Below, piece by piece: positions 8,069-16,703 of a DNA stretch of 64,000 bases. Under the pieces are notes generated by a model. It saw only the letters and a list, made by a program, of their open reading frames with translations. It did no database searches and was not told the origin of the DNA. Source of the DNA: JAUZRW01 sp964549915 (GTDB lineage: Bacteria; Chloroflexota; Anaerolineae; Aggregatilineales; Phototrophicaceae); contig CAZJWX010000001.1 in NCBI GenBank assembly GCA_964549915.1, positions 124,001 through 188,000 of the forward strand, read 5' to 3'. The translations under genes were made by a program, and so were the position numbers. Within the stretch, counting starts at the first letter, position 1, and every line of letters begins with the position of its first letter.

Positions 8069-9043
8069 TCAGGGGATGATGATGCACTGCCCCACGAAGA
8101 TGCGCGTCGGGTCGGAGATACCGTTATAGGCGGCAAGCTGCGGATAGGGTACGCCGTAGCGCAGGCCGATGCGGAACAAATTTTCGCCTGGCTGAACGAT
8201 GTGCGTCGTCCGTGCCCCGGTTGGCGTGGTGCAGCTTGCGTTGCTGGTCACATTCGCCGGAGCGCTCGTCGTCGTGGTTGTCGTCGTCTCGCCGGACGTG
8301 TCTTGCGGGCTGGGCGTCACCTGGGCGAGGCTGGCTGCGTTGATGCCGCCGCACTGCGTAATCGGGAAAATCGTATCAAACTCGTTGAGTCCGGCGCGGT
8401 AAGCCACCTGCAATTCCTGGGTGGTCAGCGCCCAGATGCTGATGCTCCCCAGCCGTGCGATCATGGTATTCTGCCCGCTGGATGCCGCATCTACAAAACC
8501 CTGGGCGATTTGCAATGGGGTTGCGGTGAGGGCGGTACCGCCATCGACGGGCTGCACGAAGACGCCGCCTTCCGCTGTGCAGGTGATGGCGAAGGGCGCG
8601 CCGCCGTTGGTAGCCACAGTGGGATTGCTGCTGCCGCTGCCTGAAGGCTGCGTCTCGCCGCTGCAATTGCGGGTTGCTTCTTCCACATAGACGACCAGAT
8701 TGGTCGCCGCATCCATCACGCGCACGGAGTAGCTCAAGAGGCGGTTTGCCGGCTGGTCAACGAAGTCGTAGGTGCGCGTGCCTTCCCCGCGTGGACCAAC
8801 CACAATGTAATTGTCAATATCTCCGAGCAGGTTCCAGCCGACATACCCCGCCGTCTTCACCAGCACCTGCGTCTCGGTCGTGTCGTCATCGTTGGAGAAG
8901 ACCGTCACGGTGATGTTGCCGCAGGTCAGGTTGACATCCACTTCTGCGATCTGATAATCCTGCGCGGCGGCGGGCATTGCCAGCACGAGGAGCAGCAGCG
9001 AAAGAACTGCCACAAGAATCGGAAAGAACTTTGGCTGTCGCAT
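8069..9043 (-). CDS. Secreted protein with C-terminal LysM domain
   Basis: The 324-residue protein begins with a charged start and a hydrophobic stretch ending in AMPAAAQD, a type I signal peptide, so it is exported. Residues 28-125 look like a beta-rich domain. A Ser/Gly/Thr linker follows, then a second domain with two Cys, then a Thr-rich stretch. The C-terminal 45 residues (HIVQPGENLFRIGLRYGV through the final IIP) are one LysM module, which binds peptidoglycan or other GlcNAc polymers. There is no recognisable catalytic domain. AGGAGA lies just before the ATG, and the gene has its own terminator, so it is monocistronic. A similar LysM-ended protein is encoded at 62870. Confidence 0.8.
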   Translation of the reverse strand: MRQPKFFPILVAVLSLLLLVLAMPAAAQDYQIAEVDVNLTCGNITVTVFSNDDDTTETQVLVKTAGYVGWNLLGDIDNYIVVGPRGEGTRTYDFVDQPANRLLSYSVRVMDAATNLVVYVEEATRNCSGETQPSGSGSSNPTVATNGGAPFAITCTAEGGVFVQPVDGGTALTATPLQIAQGFVDAASSGQNTMIARLGSISIWALTTQELQVAYRAGLNEFDTIFPITQCGGINAASLAQVTPSPQDTSGETTTTTTTSAPANVTSNASCTTPTGARTTHIVQPGENLFRIGLRYGVPYPQLAAYNGISDPTRIFVGQCIIIP

Positions 9044-9440
9044 GAGAGATTTCTCCTACACCAATTCATGAGCGCCCATTACAATTCATTGTAAGGTTCT
9101 CCCTGCTGTAAAGGCGTTCAGTTCTCCGTCGAAATCCGTTAGAGCGGCGTTCGTCTTCCGTCAATTGTGCGCAAAGCGTATGTCATCAGCACAATGCCCT
9201 GACAAAACCGTCACGAAATCCGAAACAATCACATCATGCGTGCCGGAACCACCACGAAAAGTGGAATGACCTGCGCTCGCCAGCCGCCGGGAGGCCGGAA
9301 GGCGAAAGACGCTTGCCCCGCCCTGTTCCATCCGTCCTGCATCGATCATGTCCTGTGCGATCCTCCTCAATGGATCGCACCAGGCATGCACGATGAAACA
9401 GGGTACGCTACAATATGCGAACATCGGAGAGGAGCCGTGA
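9044..9440. other. Divergent intergenic region between LysM protein and aminotransferase
   Basis: No supported protein gene lies in these 397 bases. Visible elements are a palindrome near the LysM gene (9079-9094), a 9-bp stem GTGCGATCC/GGATCGCAC (9355-9363 and 9372-9380) in front of the aminotransferase, a possible -10 element TACAAT at 9409-9414 and the Shine-Dalgarno GGAGAGGAG just before 9441. Short open frames across it have no ribosome site or recognisable product. Confidence 0.45.
9079..9094. promoter_or_regulatory. Perfect palindrome upstream of the LysM protein gene
   Basis: TTACAAT and ATTGTAA form a 7-bp inverted repeat with a TC spacer, 36 bases before the start at 9043. On the minus strand it contains TACAAT, so an operator overlapping a -10 element is the natural reading. 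Confidence 0.45.
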
Positions 9441-10610
9441 ATGCCAAGCATTTCTGAACGAGTCGCCGGACTACAAACCACGATTTTCAGCGAGATCAAC
9501 CAGTACGCCGCCCAATACGACACCGTGAACCTGGGGCAGGGGAAACCCGATTTCGACGGCCCCCAGTCGGTGTTGGATGCCATGTGTGAGGCGGTCTTAT
9601 CTGGCGCTGCCAATCAATATCCGCCGGGTTACGGTATCCCGCAGCTTCGTCGGCGCGTCGCCGAACACGCTGGCCTGCAATACAACCTCGACGTGGACGC
9701 TGATAACGGCGTGATCGTCACCAGCGGCGCGTCCGAAGGCGTATTTTCCGCCGTGATGGGGGTTGTGAATCCGGGCGATGAAGTCATCCTGCTGGAACCG
9801 TATTTCGACATTTACCTGCCTGCGGTCGAGTGGGCGGGGGGTGTCCCGGTCTACGTGCCGCTGCGTCCGCCGCAGTGGAAGTTCGACCCGGATGAACTGC
9901 GCAATGCCTTCTCGGAGCGCACTCGTGCGATCATCCTTAACACGCCGCACAATCCCACCGGGCGTGTCTTCAGCCGACAGGAACTGACGTTGATTGCCGA
10001 ATTGTGTCGCGAGCACGATGCCATCGTCATCAGCGATGAAGTCTACGAGCACCTGACCTACGGCACGGCGAAGCATATTCCCATCGCCACGTTGCCAGGG
10101 ATGTTCGAGCGCAGTCTAACCGTGAGCAGCGCCGCCAAGACCTTCAGCGTTACGGGCTGGAAGGTTGGCTGGGTCTACGGTCACCCGGATTTGATCACCG
10201 GAGTCTGGCGGATGCACCAGAATGTGACCTTCGCCGTCAACCACCCGGGGCAATACGGAGTGGCGCACGGACTCTCGCTGGGAAATGCTTATTTTGCGGA
10301 GTTTCGTGCGATGTACGCGCAGAAGCGCCAACTGCTGCTGCAAGGGCTGTTGGACGCGGGAATTAAGGTGAATTATGAGCCGGAAGGAGCTTTCTACATC
10401 ATGGGCGATTATTCCGGTATCTATGAAGGCGATTCCCTGGACTTCGCCCGCTGGCTGATCCGCGAATATGGTGTGGCCTCAATCCCTCCCATGAGTTTCT
10501 TCAGCCAGCCGCACCAGCATCTGGGCAAGGGCTACGTGCGCTTTTCATACTGCAAAACGGACGAAAGCCTGCAAAACGCCGTGCAGCGGCTGTGTCGGTT
10601 GTCCGGGTGA
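9441..10610 (+). CDS. PLP-dependent class I/II aminotransferase
   Basis: The 389-residue protein is a fold-type I aminotransferase. It has the N-terminal LGQGKPDFDGP motif typical of the kynurenine/methionine aminotransferase (YbdL/KAT-like) branch, NTPHNPTG around residues 169-176, the SDEVYEHL segment that contacts PLP, and SSAAKTFSVTGWKVGW with the Schiff-base Lys. RFSY near the C-terminus supplies the carboxylate-binding Arg. It probably transfers amino groups between a hydrophobic or sulfur amino acid and a 2-oxo acid in the cytoplasm; exact substrate cannot be read from sequence. The start has a strong GGAGAGGAG site. The stop codon is inside a perfect hairpin. Confidence 0.9.
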   Translation: MPSISERVAGLQTTIFSEINQYAAQYDTVNLGQGKPDFDGPQSVLDAMCEAVLSGAANQYPPGYGIPQLRRRVAEHAGLQYNLDVDADNGVIVTSGASEGVFSAVMGVVNPGDEVILLEPYFDIYLPAVEWAGGVPVYVPLRPPQWKFDPDELRNAFSERTRAIILNTPHNPTGRVFSRQELTLIAELCREHDAIVISDEVYEHLTYGTAKHIPIATLPGMFERSLTVSSAAKTFSVTGWKVGWVYGHPDLITGVWRMHQNVTFAVNHPGQYGVAHGLSLGNAYFAEFRAMYAQKRQLLLQGLLDAGIKVNYEPEGAFYIMGDYSGIYEGDSLDFARWLIREYGVASIPPMSFFSQPHQHLGKGYVRFSYCKTDESLQNAVQRLCRLSG

Positions 10611-10624
10611 CGCATCACCCGGAC
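10601..10624. terminator. Perfect hairpin overlapping the aminotransferase stop codon
   Basis: GTCCGGGTGA and TCACCCGGAC make a 10-bp stem with a CGCA loop; the TGA stop is the end of the left arm. It separates two convergent genes and could stop both, though neither side has a T tract. Confidence 0.5.
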
Positions 10625-10647
10625 AGGGCGGCAATGGACAGGGCGAT

Positions 10648-11736
10648 TTAGAGGAAACCGCCGAGGCCAGACGCCAGAATGAAGGGGCTGAGCAGCAAGC
10701 CCAGGATCATGCCAATGACCAGTTGCACCACCAGCATGACGGCAATCGTCCACCAGCCCGAACGGCGATCTACTTTGTGTACCATTTCGATGCCATCGAC
10801 GGCGACGAACAGGGAGTAAATCCACAGAGCGAAGCTCACCAGTCCGCTGATTGCTCCTAGCAGCGGAATGATCGTCAGCGCGAGTGCCAGCAAGTTGCTG
10901 ATGATGCTCGCGGTCACAACGGGGAGGGCGATTGTGTAGGCGTGCGTCACCAGGGATGCTTGTCCGCCACGATTGCCAGTGACCCAGCCATGTGAGATGC
11001 GGATGCCGCCGTACAATGCACCAATGCTGATGGGAATGGTCAGCAGGAAGGTGAACAGCACGTTCAGGAAGTTGGGAGGCGTATAGGAAGCCCCGAAAGC
11101 GGCCCCAAATTCCTCGAAGGCAGCCGCAATCTGTGCGTTAGCGATGGCGCTGGTGATGGTGGTGACGAGAGCGATGATGACGAAGCAAATTCCGATGTAG
11201 GCCCAGAAAAGCCACCAGCTCGCACGCTGCACTTCTTGTGGATACACACCCGGCTGCTTGCGCAGAATCGCAATGCCATTCTGGAATTGCTGCAAGAAGA
11301 GATTCCAGAGGTAAGTGGGGGAGACCTTCTCCGGTGCGCCGGGGATTTCTACAGGCAGTGAAAAGCCCTCAGATGGCGGCTGAATGGTCTCGATGGGTTC
11401 GCCAGCAGCCTGCCATGCGGGGAACGGTTGCGCTGGCGGCGCGGTCTGCCCCGTCGTCGCGCCACCGAAATCGAGATCGTCGAAATCGCTCGAATCAGGC
11501 CTGGGTGGCAGCTTGGCAAGCTGCTCCTGTGCTTTTTCGTTATCCGGCATGATTTCCAGCACCCGCTCCAGATAGCGACGCCGCTCTTCGATGTCGCTGG
11601 TAGCCCCTGCCAGATAGTACCAGGCACGTGCATCCTGTGGGTCTTGTTCGACCGCCTGCTGAAAAATCTCGTACGCGCCCTCGCGGTCACCCGCTCGGTA
11701 CAGTTCCATCCCCTGCTGAATGAGATCAGAAGACAT
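10648..11736 (-). CDS. TPR plus Yip1-like integral membrane protein
   Basis: The 362-residue protein has two parts. Residues 1-75 hold about two tetratricopeptide repeats (GMELYRAGDREGAYEIFQ, then ARAWYYLAGATSD). A Pro-rich linker follows. From about residue 165 to the end there are five or six hydrophobic helices with the character of the Yip1 family. Such proteins are membrane-embedded; their biochemical role in bacteria is not known. GGAGC lies about 7 bases before the ATG. It has no operon partner: the upstream neighbour is divergent and the downstream one convergent. Confidence 0.75.
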   Translation of the reverse strand: MSSDLIQQGMELYRAGDREGAYEIFQQAVEQDPQDARAWYYLAGATSDIEERRRYLERVLEIMPDNEKAQEQLAKLPPRPDSSDFDDLDFGGATTGQTAPPAQPFPAWQAAGEPIETIQPPSEGFSLPVEIPGAPEKVSPTYLWNLFLQQFQNGIAILRKQPGVYPQEVQRASWWLFWAYIGICFVIIALVTTITSAIANAQIAAAFEEFGAAFGASYTPPNFLNVLFTFLLTIPISIGALYGGIRISHGWVTGNRGGQASLVTHAYTIALPVVTASIISNLLALALTIIPLLGAISGLVSFALWIYSLFVAVDGIEMVHKVDRRSGWWTIAVMLVVQLVIGMILGLLLSPFILASGLGGFL

Positions 11737-11833
11737 CGTTTTGCTCCGTTTGCTCGTCGTCTGGATAAGTTCCTGCTAGTATGACTATACATTCAAGCTG
11801 GGTCTGGACTCAAATTCTAAGTGGATCGTAACA

Positions 11834-12595
11834 ATGGGAACAAGAATGATGCCTGTCCATAAGTTGATGCGCATTGCAAACGTCGTCGTGGTCATCGCGC
11901 TGCTATCTGCTGTGCTGATTGGCTGTACGCCAGCCGCACCCCCTGCTGATTTCACCGCCGAGCCGGATACGCCACGCGGTGCGGTTACCATCATCTCTCC
12001 GCTGACTGGATCGACCATCTATGCGGAGGCGCTCTTTGTGACGGGTACAGCCCAGGATGTGCCGGAGAATCGCTTTCGGCTGCGTGTTGTAACGGCGGAT
12101 GATGTCGTCCTGGCGCAGCCAACTGTCACCGTTGAAGAGGGGATGTGGAGCGTGGAAATCGTCCATGAGTATGATGGCGTGCCCACAGAAGCCCTACTCA
12201 TCGCGGAGAACGCAGCAGGGGGCGAGTACGATGTCGAGTCCGTCGTGATTGCCTCAATGGACAATCGACCCGAGGGGACGTTTGGCGTGATCCTCTCGCC
12301 ACAAGAGGGCATGGTTGTCGGTGGCGATCAGATCGAGGTGACTGGGACAGGCTCTGGCCTTTTCGAGAATACCTTGCTGTTGCAACTACGGGAACCGGAT
12401 GGTGCGGTCATTTCCGAGACCGTCGTCACCGTCGCCAATCCCTATTTCGTCGATGAAATCGTCTGGATTGCCGACCTGGAGACCAACGGGCATACCGGCC
12501 CCGCCATCGTGCACATCGGCTATGAAGACGCCGCCACCGGGGAACGCATCACGCTGGACGAAGAAGAGATCATGGTCAGCGAAGTCGCGGGCTAG
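11834..12595 (+). CDS. Lipoprotein with two Ig-like (Gmad2-type) domains
   Basis: The 253-residue precursor has a charged N-terminus, a hydrophobic stretch and the lipobox LIGC at about residues 30-33, so it should be lipid-anchored on the outside of the membrane. The mature part contains two similar beta-sandwich segments, each starting with a hydrophobic-SP-x-x-G motif (IISPLTGSTI, then ILSPQEGMVV) and running V.G.A....F. This is the pattern of the Gmad2 domain found in sporulation-associated and other secreted proteins. There is no catalytic signature, so binding or scaffolding is likely. Several in-frame ATG codons (11834, 11846, 11849) precede the signal segment, so the exact start is uncertain. 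Confidence 0.7.
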   Translation: MGTRMMPVHKLMRIANVVVVIALLSAVLIGCTPAAPPADFTAEPDTPRGAVTIISPLTGSTIYAEALFVTGTAQDVPENRFRLRVVTADDVVLAQPTVTVEEGMWSVEIVHEYDGVPTEALLIAENAAGGEYDVESVVIASMDNRPEGTFGVILSPQEGMVVGGDQIEVTGTGSGLFENTLLLQLREPDGAVISETVVTVANPYFVDEIVWIADLETNGHTGPAIVHIGYEDAATGERITLDEEEIMVSEVAG

Positions 12596-12639
12596 AAACA
12601 AACCTTTTTCCGACGATTCGCCGTCCCTGGGGCATGCGC

Positions 12640-12662
12640 TTTGTGCTATAGTCTTGCACAAA
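12640..12662. promoter_or_regulatory. Inverted repeat over a putative -10 element before the deoxynucleoside kinase
   Basis: TTTGTGC and GCACAAA form a perfect 7-bp repeat around TATAGTCTT, whose first six bases resemble a -10 box. The kinase ATG is 40 bases further on. No good -35 box is seen, so the promoter itself may be activator dependent. Confidence 0.4.
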
Positions 12663-12701
12663 CGTTCTTTATGATGACAACCGCTGAAGGTCAAGCAGAT
12701 T

Positions 12702-13340
12702 ATGCAAGAACAACCGAATCATCACTTCGTCGCCGTTGCCGGGAACATTGGCGCGGGGAAGAGCACGCTTACGCAATTGCTGGCGCAGCATTTCGGGTGG
12801 GAGCCGTTTTACGAAGCCAACGCCGAGAATCCCTACCTGGAAGACTTCTACGAAGATATGGAGCGCTGGAGCTTTCATTCACAGGTTTTCTTCCTCGGTA
12901 AGCGCCTGGAACATCACCGTCAACTGGTCGATCACCCGGGGACGGTGGTGCAGGATCGCACGGTATACGAAGATGCGGAGATTTTCGCCCGCAACCTGTA
13001 CGTGCAGAAGCATATGAGCGACCGCGACTATCAGGCGTACCGCAGCCTGTATCAGGCGATTGCAGCCTTCTTGCCACCGCCGACTCTGCTGCTGTACCTC
13101 GAGTCGAGCGTGGAGACGCTCCTACAGCGCATCCACAAGCGCGGACGCGCCTTCGAGCGCAACATCAGCCCGGATTACTTACAACAGCTCAACCGCCTCT
13201 ATGATGAGTGGATCGCGGACTGGACTGCTTGCCCGGTGCTGCGGCTGAATATGGATCGTATGGACTTTCAGGAGAATTCGGCGGATTTGCGCACGGTCAT
13301 CACCCAGATCGAAGCTGCCCTCACGATCAAGTCCGTCTGA
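12702..13340 (+). CDS. Deoxynucleoside kinase (dAK/dGK type)
   Basis: The 212-residue enzyme phosphorylates deoxyribonucleosides to the 5'-monophosphate in the salvage of DNA precursors. The P-loop GNIGAGKST occupies about residues 14-22. QDRTVYEDAEIF near residue 88 is the catalytic DR motif, and the lid segment KRGRAFE is near 147. Size and motifs match bacterial deoxyadenosine/deoxyguanosine kinases rather than thymidine kinase; substrate preference is inferred. It is transcribed alone, with an operator-like repeat upstream and a strong hairpin downstream. Confidence 0.9.
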   Translation: MQEQPNHHFVAVAGNIGAGKSTLTQLLAQHFGWEPFYEANAENPYLEDFYEDMERWSFHSQVFFLGKRLEHHRQLVDHPGTVVQDRTVYEDAEIFARNLYVQKHMSDRDYQAYRSLYQAIAAFLPPPTLLLYLESSVETLLQRIHKRGRAFERNISPDYLQQLNRLYDEWIADWTACPVLRLNMDRMDFQENSADLRTVITQIEAALTIKSV

Positions 13341-13356
13341 AAAGCGCCCACGCCCT

Positions 13357-13384
13357 GTGGTGAGAAGCGCCCACTTCTCACCAC
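13357..13384 (+). terminator. Strong hairpin after the deoxynucleoside kinase
   Basis: GTGGTGAGAAG and CTTCTCACCAC pair perfectly over 11 bp with a CGCCCA loop, 16 bases past the stop. There is no T run (CTGCCTCCCC follows), so it may act as a terminator or as 3'-end protection. Confidence 0.5.
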
Positions 13385-13544
13385 CTGCCTCCCCACATTT
13401 GTACAGAATGAGTCATGCATGAACGCGTGATTTGTTGTATGCTTCAGAATACATGTACGGCATTCTCCACGCTGGCATGGCACAATCACAGAATTGATTT
13501 TACTAGAAAGGAATGGGCGCGCAGTCCGGCTGCGCCGAGTGATT

Positions 13545-15383
13545 ATGTCTGTTGTACAAGCCCCCGAAGAGCAACTCGACGGCACACAACGAACACCAAT
13601 CATCAACGACTTCGCGTTTTCGGTCGCTACTCAGAATGGTTCCGGTAGCCAGACCTCGAACAACGTATTGGTCAAGTCGTTATTCAAAATGGGTATCCCT
13701 GTTAACGGTAAGAATTTGTTCCCGTCCAACATTAAGGGGCTGCCGACCTGGTATACCATCCGTGTCAGCAAGGATGGCTATATTGCTCGCCGCCATACGA
13801 CGGAAATCATCGTGGCGTATAATCAGGATACCGTCAACGAAGACATTCAGAACATCCCTCCCGGCGGTGTCTGCATCTACCGCGATGACCTCAAGATCCC
13901 GCGCGAACGCCGCGACGACGTGACCTACTACGCCGTTCCCGTGCGCAAGCTGATGAAAGAAGCCGATGTCCCGCGCCAGTTCAAATCGCGCGTGGAGAAT
14001 ATGACCTATGTCGGTGTTGTGGCACAGCTTTTCGGCATCGACCTGGATATGGCCTACAAGGCGCTGTTGGAGAACTTCGGCGGCAAAGAGAAACCCGCCA
14101 AGATGAACATGGATGTGATCCGGTTGGCCTATGACTGGGCAGCGGACAACCTGGAAAAAGAAGACCCCTTCCGCTTCGAAGCGATGGACGCTACCGAAGG
14201 TAAGATTCTCATCACGGGCAACGAAGCTGCGGCTCTGGGTGCGATCTTCGGTGGGGTGCATTTCGTGGCCTGGTATCCCATCACGCCCTCGACCAGCCTG
14301 GTGGATGCGGTGGAGAAATTCAAATACCTGCGCAAGTCCGAAGACGGCAAGAGCACGCTGGCGGTTGTGCAGGCGGAAGACGAACTCGCCGCCGCTGGCA
14401 TGATCATCGGCGCGGGCTTCAGCGGCGCACGCTCGATGACCGCGACCAGTGGCCCTGGCATCAGCCTCATGGCGGAATTTGCCGGGCTGGCCTACTTCGC
14501 GGAGATCCCCGCGGTCTTCTGGGACATCACCCGCATGGGGCCGAGTACCGGGATGCCGACCCGCACCAGCCAGGGCGATTTGCTCTTCACACACTTTCTG
14601 GGGCACGGGGACAGCCGTCAGATTTGCCTGATGCCCGCCACCCCGGAAGAAGCCTTTGAATTTGGCTGGCGTTCCTTCGACCTCGCCGAGGGGATCCAGG
14701 CGCCGATCTTTGTCCTCAGTGACCTCGACCTGGGCATGAACAACTGGATGGCGGAACCCTTCGAATATCCCGATGAGCCGATGGATCGTGGTAAGGTGCT
14801 GGATGCTGACGGCCTGCGCGAATACATCGAAAAGCACGGACGTTGGGGACGTTACCGCGATGTAGATGGAGATGGCATCGGCTACCGCACGCTGCCGGGT
14901 ACGGATCATCCGATGTCGGCTTATTTCGCACGCGGTACCGGGCATGACGAATGGGCCGTCTATACCGAGCGCAGTGATGTCTGGCTGCAGAACATGGAGC
15001 GCTTGCAGGTGAAGATGCAGACCGCCAAGAAAATGCTGCCGAAGCCGATTGTGGAATACGATGACAGCAAGACAGTCGGTCTCATTACTTTCGGCACCAA
15101 TGAACCCGCCGTGCAAGAAGCGCGGGATCGCCTGGAAGCGGATGGAACCCCGACGAATTACATGCGTGTGCGTGCGCTGCCCCTCACCGACGAAGTCACA
15201 GAATTCATCAACAATCATGATAGCGTATACGTGATCGAGAACAATTACGATGGTCAGCTCAATCAGATCATTCGCATCGACCACGCGCAGGATTTGCAGC
15301 ACGTACACTCATTGGCATTGGGCGATGGCCTGCCCATGACGGCACACTGGATTGTAGAAGCAATTATGGCTGAGGAGGCGTAG
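13545..15383 (+). CDS. korA: 2-oxoacid:ferredoxin oxidoreductase, fused gamma-alpha subunit (KorA type)
   Basis: The 612-residue protein combines the gamma domain (about residues 35-190, including MGIPVNGKNLFPSNIKG) with the pyrimidine-binding alpha domain (about 215 to the end), the usual KorA fusion. The TATSGPGISLMAEF segment and the PSTGMPTRTSQGD segment are conserved alpha-subunit motifs. With the beta subunit it oxidatively decarboxylates a 2-oxoacid, probably 2-oxoglutarate, to the acyl-CoA and reduces ferredoxin. The frame extends upstream to a TTG at 13494, but the ATG at 13545 is nearer the conserved region and is preferred; its ribosome site is weak. The beta gene starts 5 bases after this stop. 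Confidence 0.9.
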   Translation: MSVVQAPEEQLDGTQRTPIINDFAFSVATQNGSGSQTSNNVLVKSLFKMGIPVNGKNLFPSNIKGLPTWYTIRVSKDGYIARRHTTEIIVAYNQDTVNEDIQNIPPGGVCIYRDDLKIPRERRDDVTYYAVPVRKLMKEADVPRQFKSRVENMTYVGVVAQLFGIDLDMAYKALLENFGGKEKPAKMNMDVIRLAYDWAADNLEKEDPFRFEAMDATEGKILITGNEAAALGAIFGGVHFVAWYPITPSTSLVDAVEKFKYLRKSEDGKSTLAVVQAEDELAAAGMIIGAGFSGARSMTATSGPGISLMAEFAGLAYFAEIPAVFWDITRMGPSTGMPTRTSQGDLLFTHFLGHGDSRQICLMPATPEEAFEFGWRSFDLAEGIQAPIFVLSDLDLGMNNWMAEPFEYPDEPMDRGKVLDADGLREYIEKHGRWGRYRDVDGDGIGYRTLPGTDHPMSAYFARGTGHDEWAVYTERSDVWLQNMERLQVKMQTAKKMLPKPIVEYDDSKTVGLITFGTNEPAVQEARDRLEADGTPTNYMRVRALPLTDEVTEFINNHDSVYVIENNYDGQLNQIIRIDHAQDLQHVHSLALGDGLPMTAHWIVEAIMAEEA

Positions 15384-15388
15384 AGATC

Positions 15389-16435
15389 ATGGCACGCAAG
15401 ACAGAAGTCAACAAAATCGGCGCGACCAAGGACGACTATCAGGGGCGTCCAACGACGCTCTGCCCCGGCTGCGGACACAACTCGATCTCGAACCAGATTG
15501 TGCAAACGGCTTTTGAACTGGATATGCCGCAGCACAAAATCCTCAAGATGAGCGGCATCGGCTGCTCCAGCAAATCCCCGGCCTACTTCCTGGGGCAGTC
15601 GCACGGCTTCAACGCCCTGCATGGACGGATGCCTTCGGTGGTCACAGGCGCCCTGATGGGCAATCGCAGCCTGAAGTGCATCGCCGTCAGCGGCGATGGT
15701 GACTCAGGCAGCATCGGCCTGGGGCAGTTCAAGCATGTGATCCGCCGCAACGTCCCCTTCGTCTACATCATCGAGAACAACGGCGTCTACGGCCTGACCA
15801 AGGGGCAGTTTTCCGCGACGGCGGAAGAAGGGCTGGAACTGAAATACTACGGGCGCAACGAACTCCCGCCGATTGACCTGGCGCTGGAGGCCGTCGTCGG
15901 TGGCGCGACCTTCGTCGCCCGCAGCTTCAGTGGCGACAAGGATCAGGTGCAGTCGCTGCTGGAAGCCGCCTTGAACCACCCCGGTACTGCTGTGCTGGAT
16001 ATCATCAGCCCCTGCGTGACCTTCAACAATGATCCGCAGTCGCAGAAGAGCTTCCCCTACGGCGTGAAGAACCAGATTCCGCTGCACGAGATTCAGATGG
16101 TCGCCCCGGACTACGTGGCGGGTCAGGAAGAAATCGTGGTGGAAAATGTACCGGAAGATGAAGTGATCGAAGTGGATATGCACAACGGCACCTTCATCCG
16201 CCTCAAGAAGCTGAACAAAGACCACGATCCGCGCAGCAAGGCGCAGGCCATCGGCGTGCTGGAAGAAGCGCAGCGCGAGGGCTTGTTCCTGACGGGGCTG
16301 CTCTACTACGAAGAACCGCGCCCCACGCTGGCAGAGATCAACGATCTGGTGGAAGAGCCGCTTTCAGCGCTGACGGAAGCGCAGTGCCGCCCCACCAAAG
16401 AACAACTGGATTCGGTGATGGCCTCGTTCATGTGA
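15389..16435 (+). CDS. korB: 2-oxoacid:ferredoxin oxidoreductase, beta subunit (TPP-binding)
   Basis: This 348-residue subunit carries the thiamine diphosphate site. LCPGCGHNS near residue 27 starts the family signature. GIGCSSKSP near residue 56 supplies a further conserved Cys. GDGDSGSIG near residue 110, with the following ENNGVYGLTKGQ, is the Mg-TPP motif GDG...N. Three or four Cys in these motifs would ligate the single 4Fe-4S cluster seen in this family. There is no separate ferredoxin-like delta domain in the pair. The absence of other subunits means electrons go to free ferredoxin. The operon ends at the hairpin 16463-16488. Confidence 0.93.
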   Translation: MARKTEVNKIGATKDDYQGRPTTLCPGCGHNSISNQIVQTAFELDMPQHKILKMSGIGCSSKSPAYFLGQSHGFNALHGRMPSVVTGALMGNRSLKCIAVSGDGDSGSIGLGQFKHVIRRNVPFVYIIENNGVYGLTKGQFSATAEEGLELKYYGRNELPPIDLALEAVVGGATFVARSFSGDKDQVQSLLEAALNHPGTAVLDIISPCVTFNNDPQSQKSFPYGVKNQIPLHEIQMVAPDYVAGQEEIVVENVPEDEVIEVDMHNGTFIRLKKLNKDHDPRSKAQAIGVLEEAQREGLFLTGLLYYEEPRPTLAEINDLVEEPLSALTEAQCRPTKEQLDSVMASFM

Positions 16436-16462
16436 GTCATCAGAAGCGTCACAGAGTCTCGC

Positions 16463-16488
16463 GCAGCCGTCTCTCACAGGACGGCTGC
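16463..16488 (+). terminator. Hairpin terminator after korAB
   Basis: GCAGCCGTC and GACGGCTGC form a perfect 9-bp stem with an 8-nt loop, 27 bases after the korB stop. CTTGATTCT follows, only moderately T-rich. Confidence 0.55.
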
Positions 16489-16565
16489 CTTGATTCTAGG
16501 GATTTGAAAACCCCCAATTCTTAGGGGATGCTCATGAATTTTTGCTGGTCTAAAATCCATTTTGT

Positions 16566-16619
16566 CGCTGCAACTATGACCAATTGGATACAATTGGTCA
16601 AAAATATGTGTATGCAGCG
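16566..16619. promoter_or_regulatory. Nested inverted repeats upstream of the P-type ATPase
   Basis: The inner repeat TGACCAATTG / CAATTGGTCA (16577-16586, 16591-16600) is a perfect 10-bp dyad with a GATA spacer. The outer arms CGCTGCA (16566-16572) and TGCAGCG (16613-16619) are also perfectly complementary. The dyad is 104 bases before the start at 16704. It is a strong operator candidate for control of the cation pump. Confidence 0.55.
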
Positions 16620-16703
16620 CGTGGTGCGTGGATTCGTTCGATTCATATTCGAGAGTAGAATAGGATGAGCCTCGCACTGTACACACCGAAGGAAGGGGAA
16701 GCC

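Noticed and set aside
13680..15308. 542-residue minus-strand open frame inside korA
   Set aside because: It mirrors korA, is rich in His, Asp and Arg as antisense GC-rich frames are, and shows no family motif.
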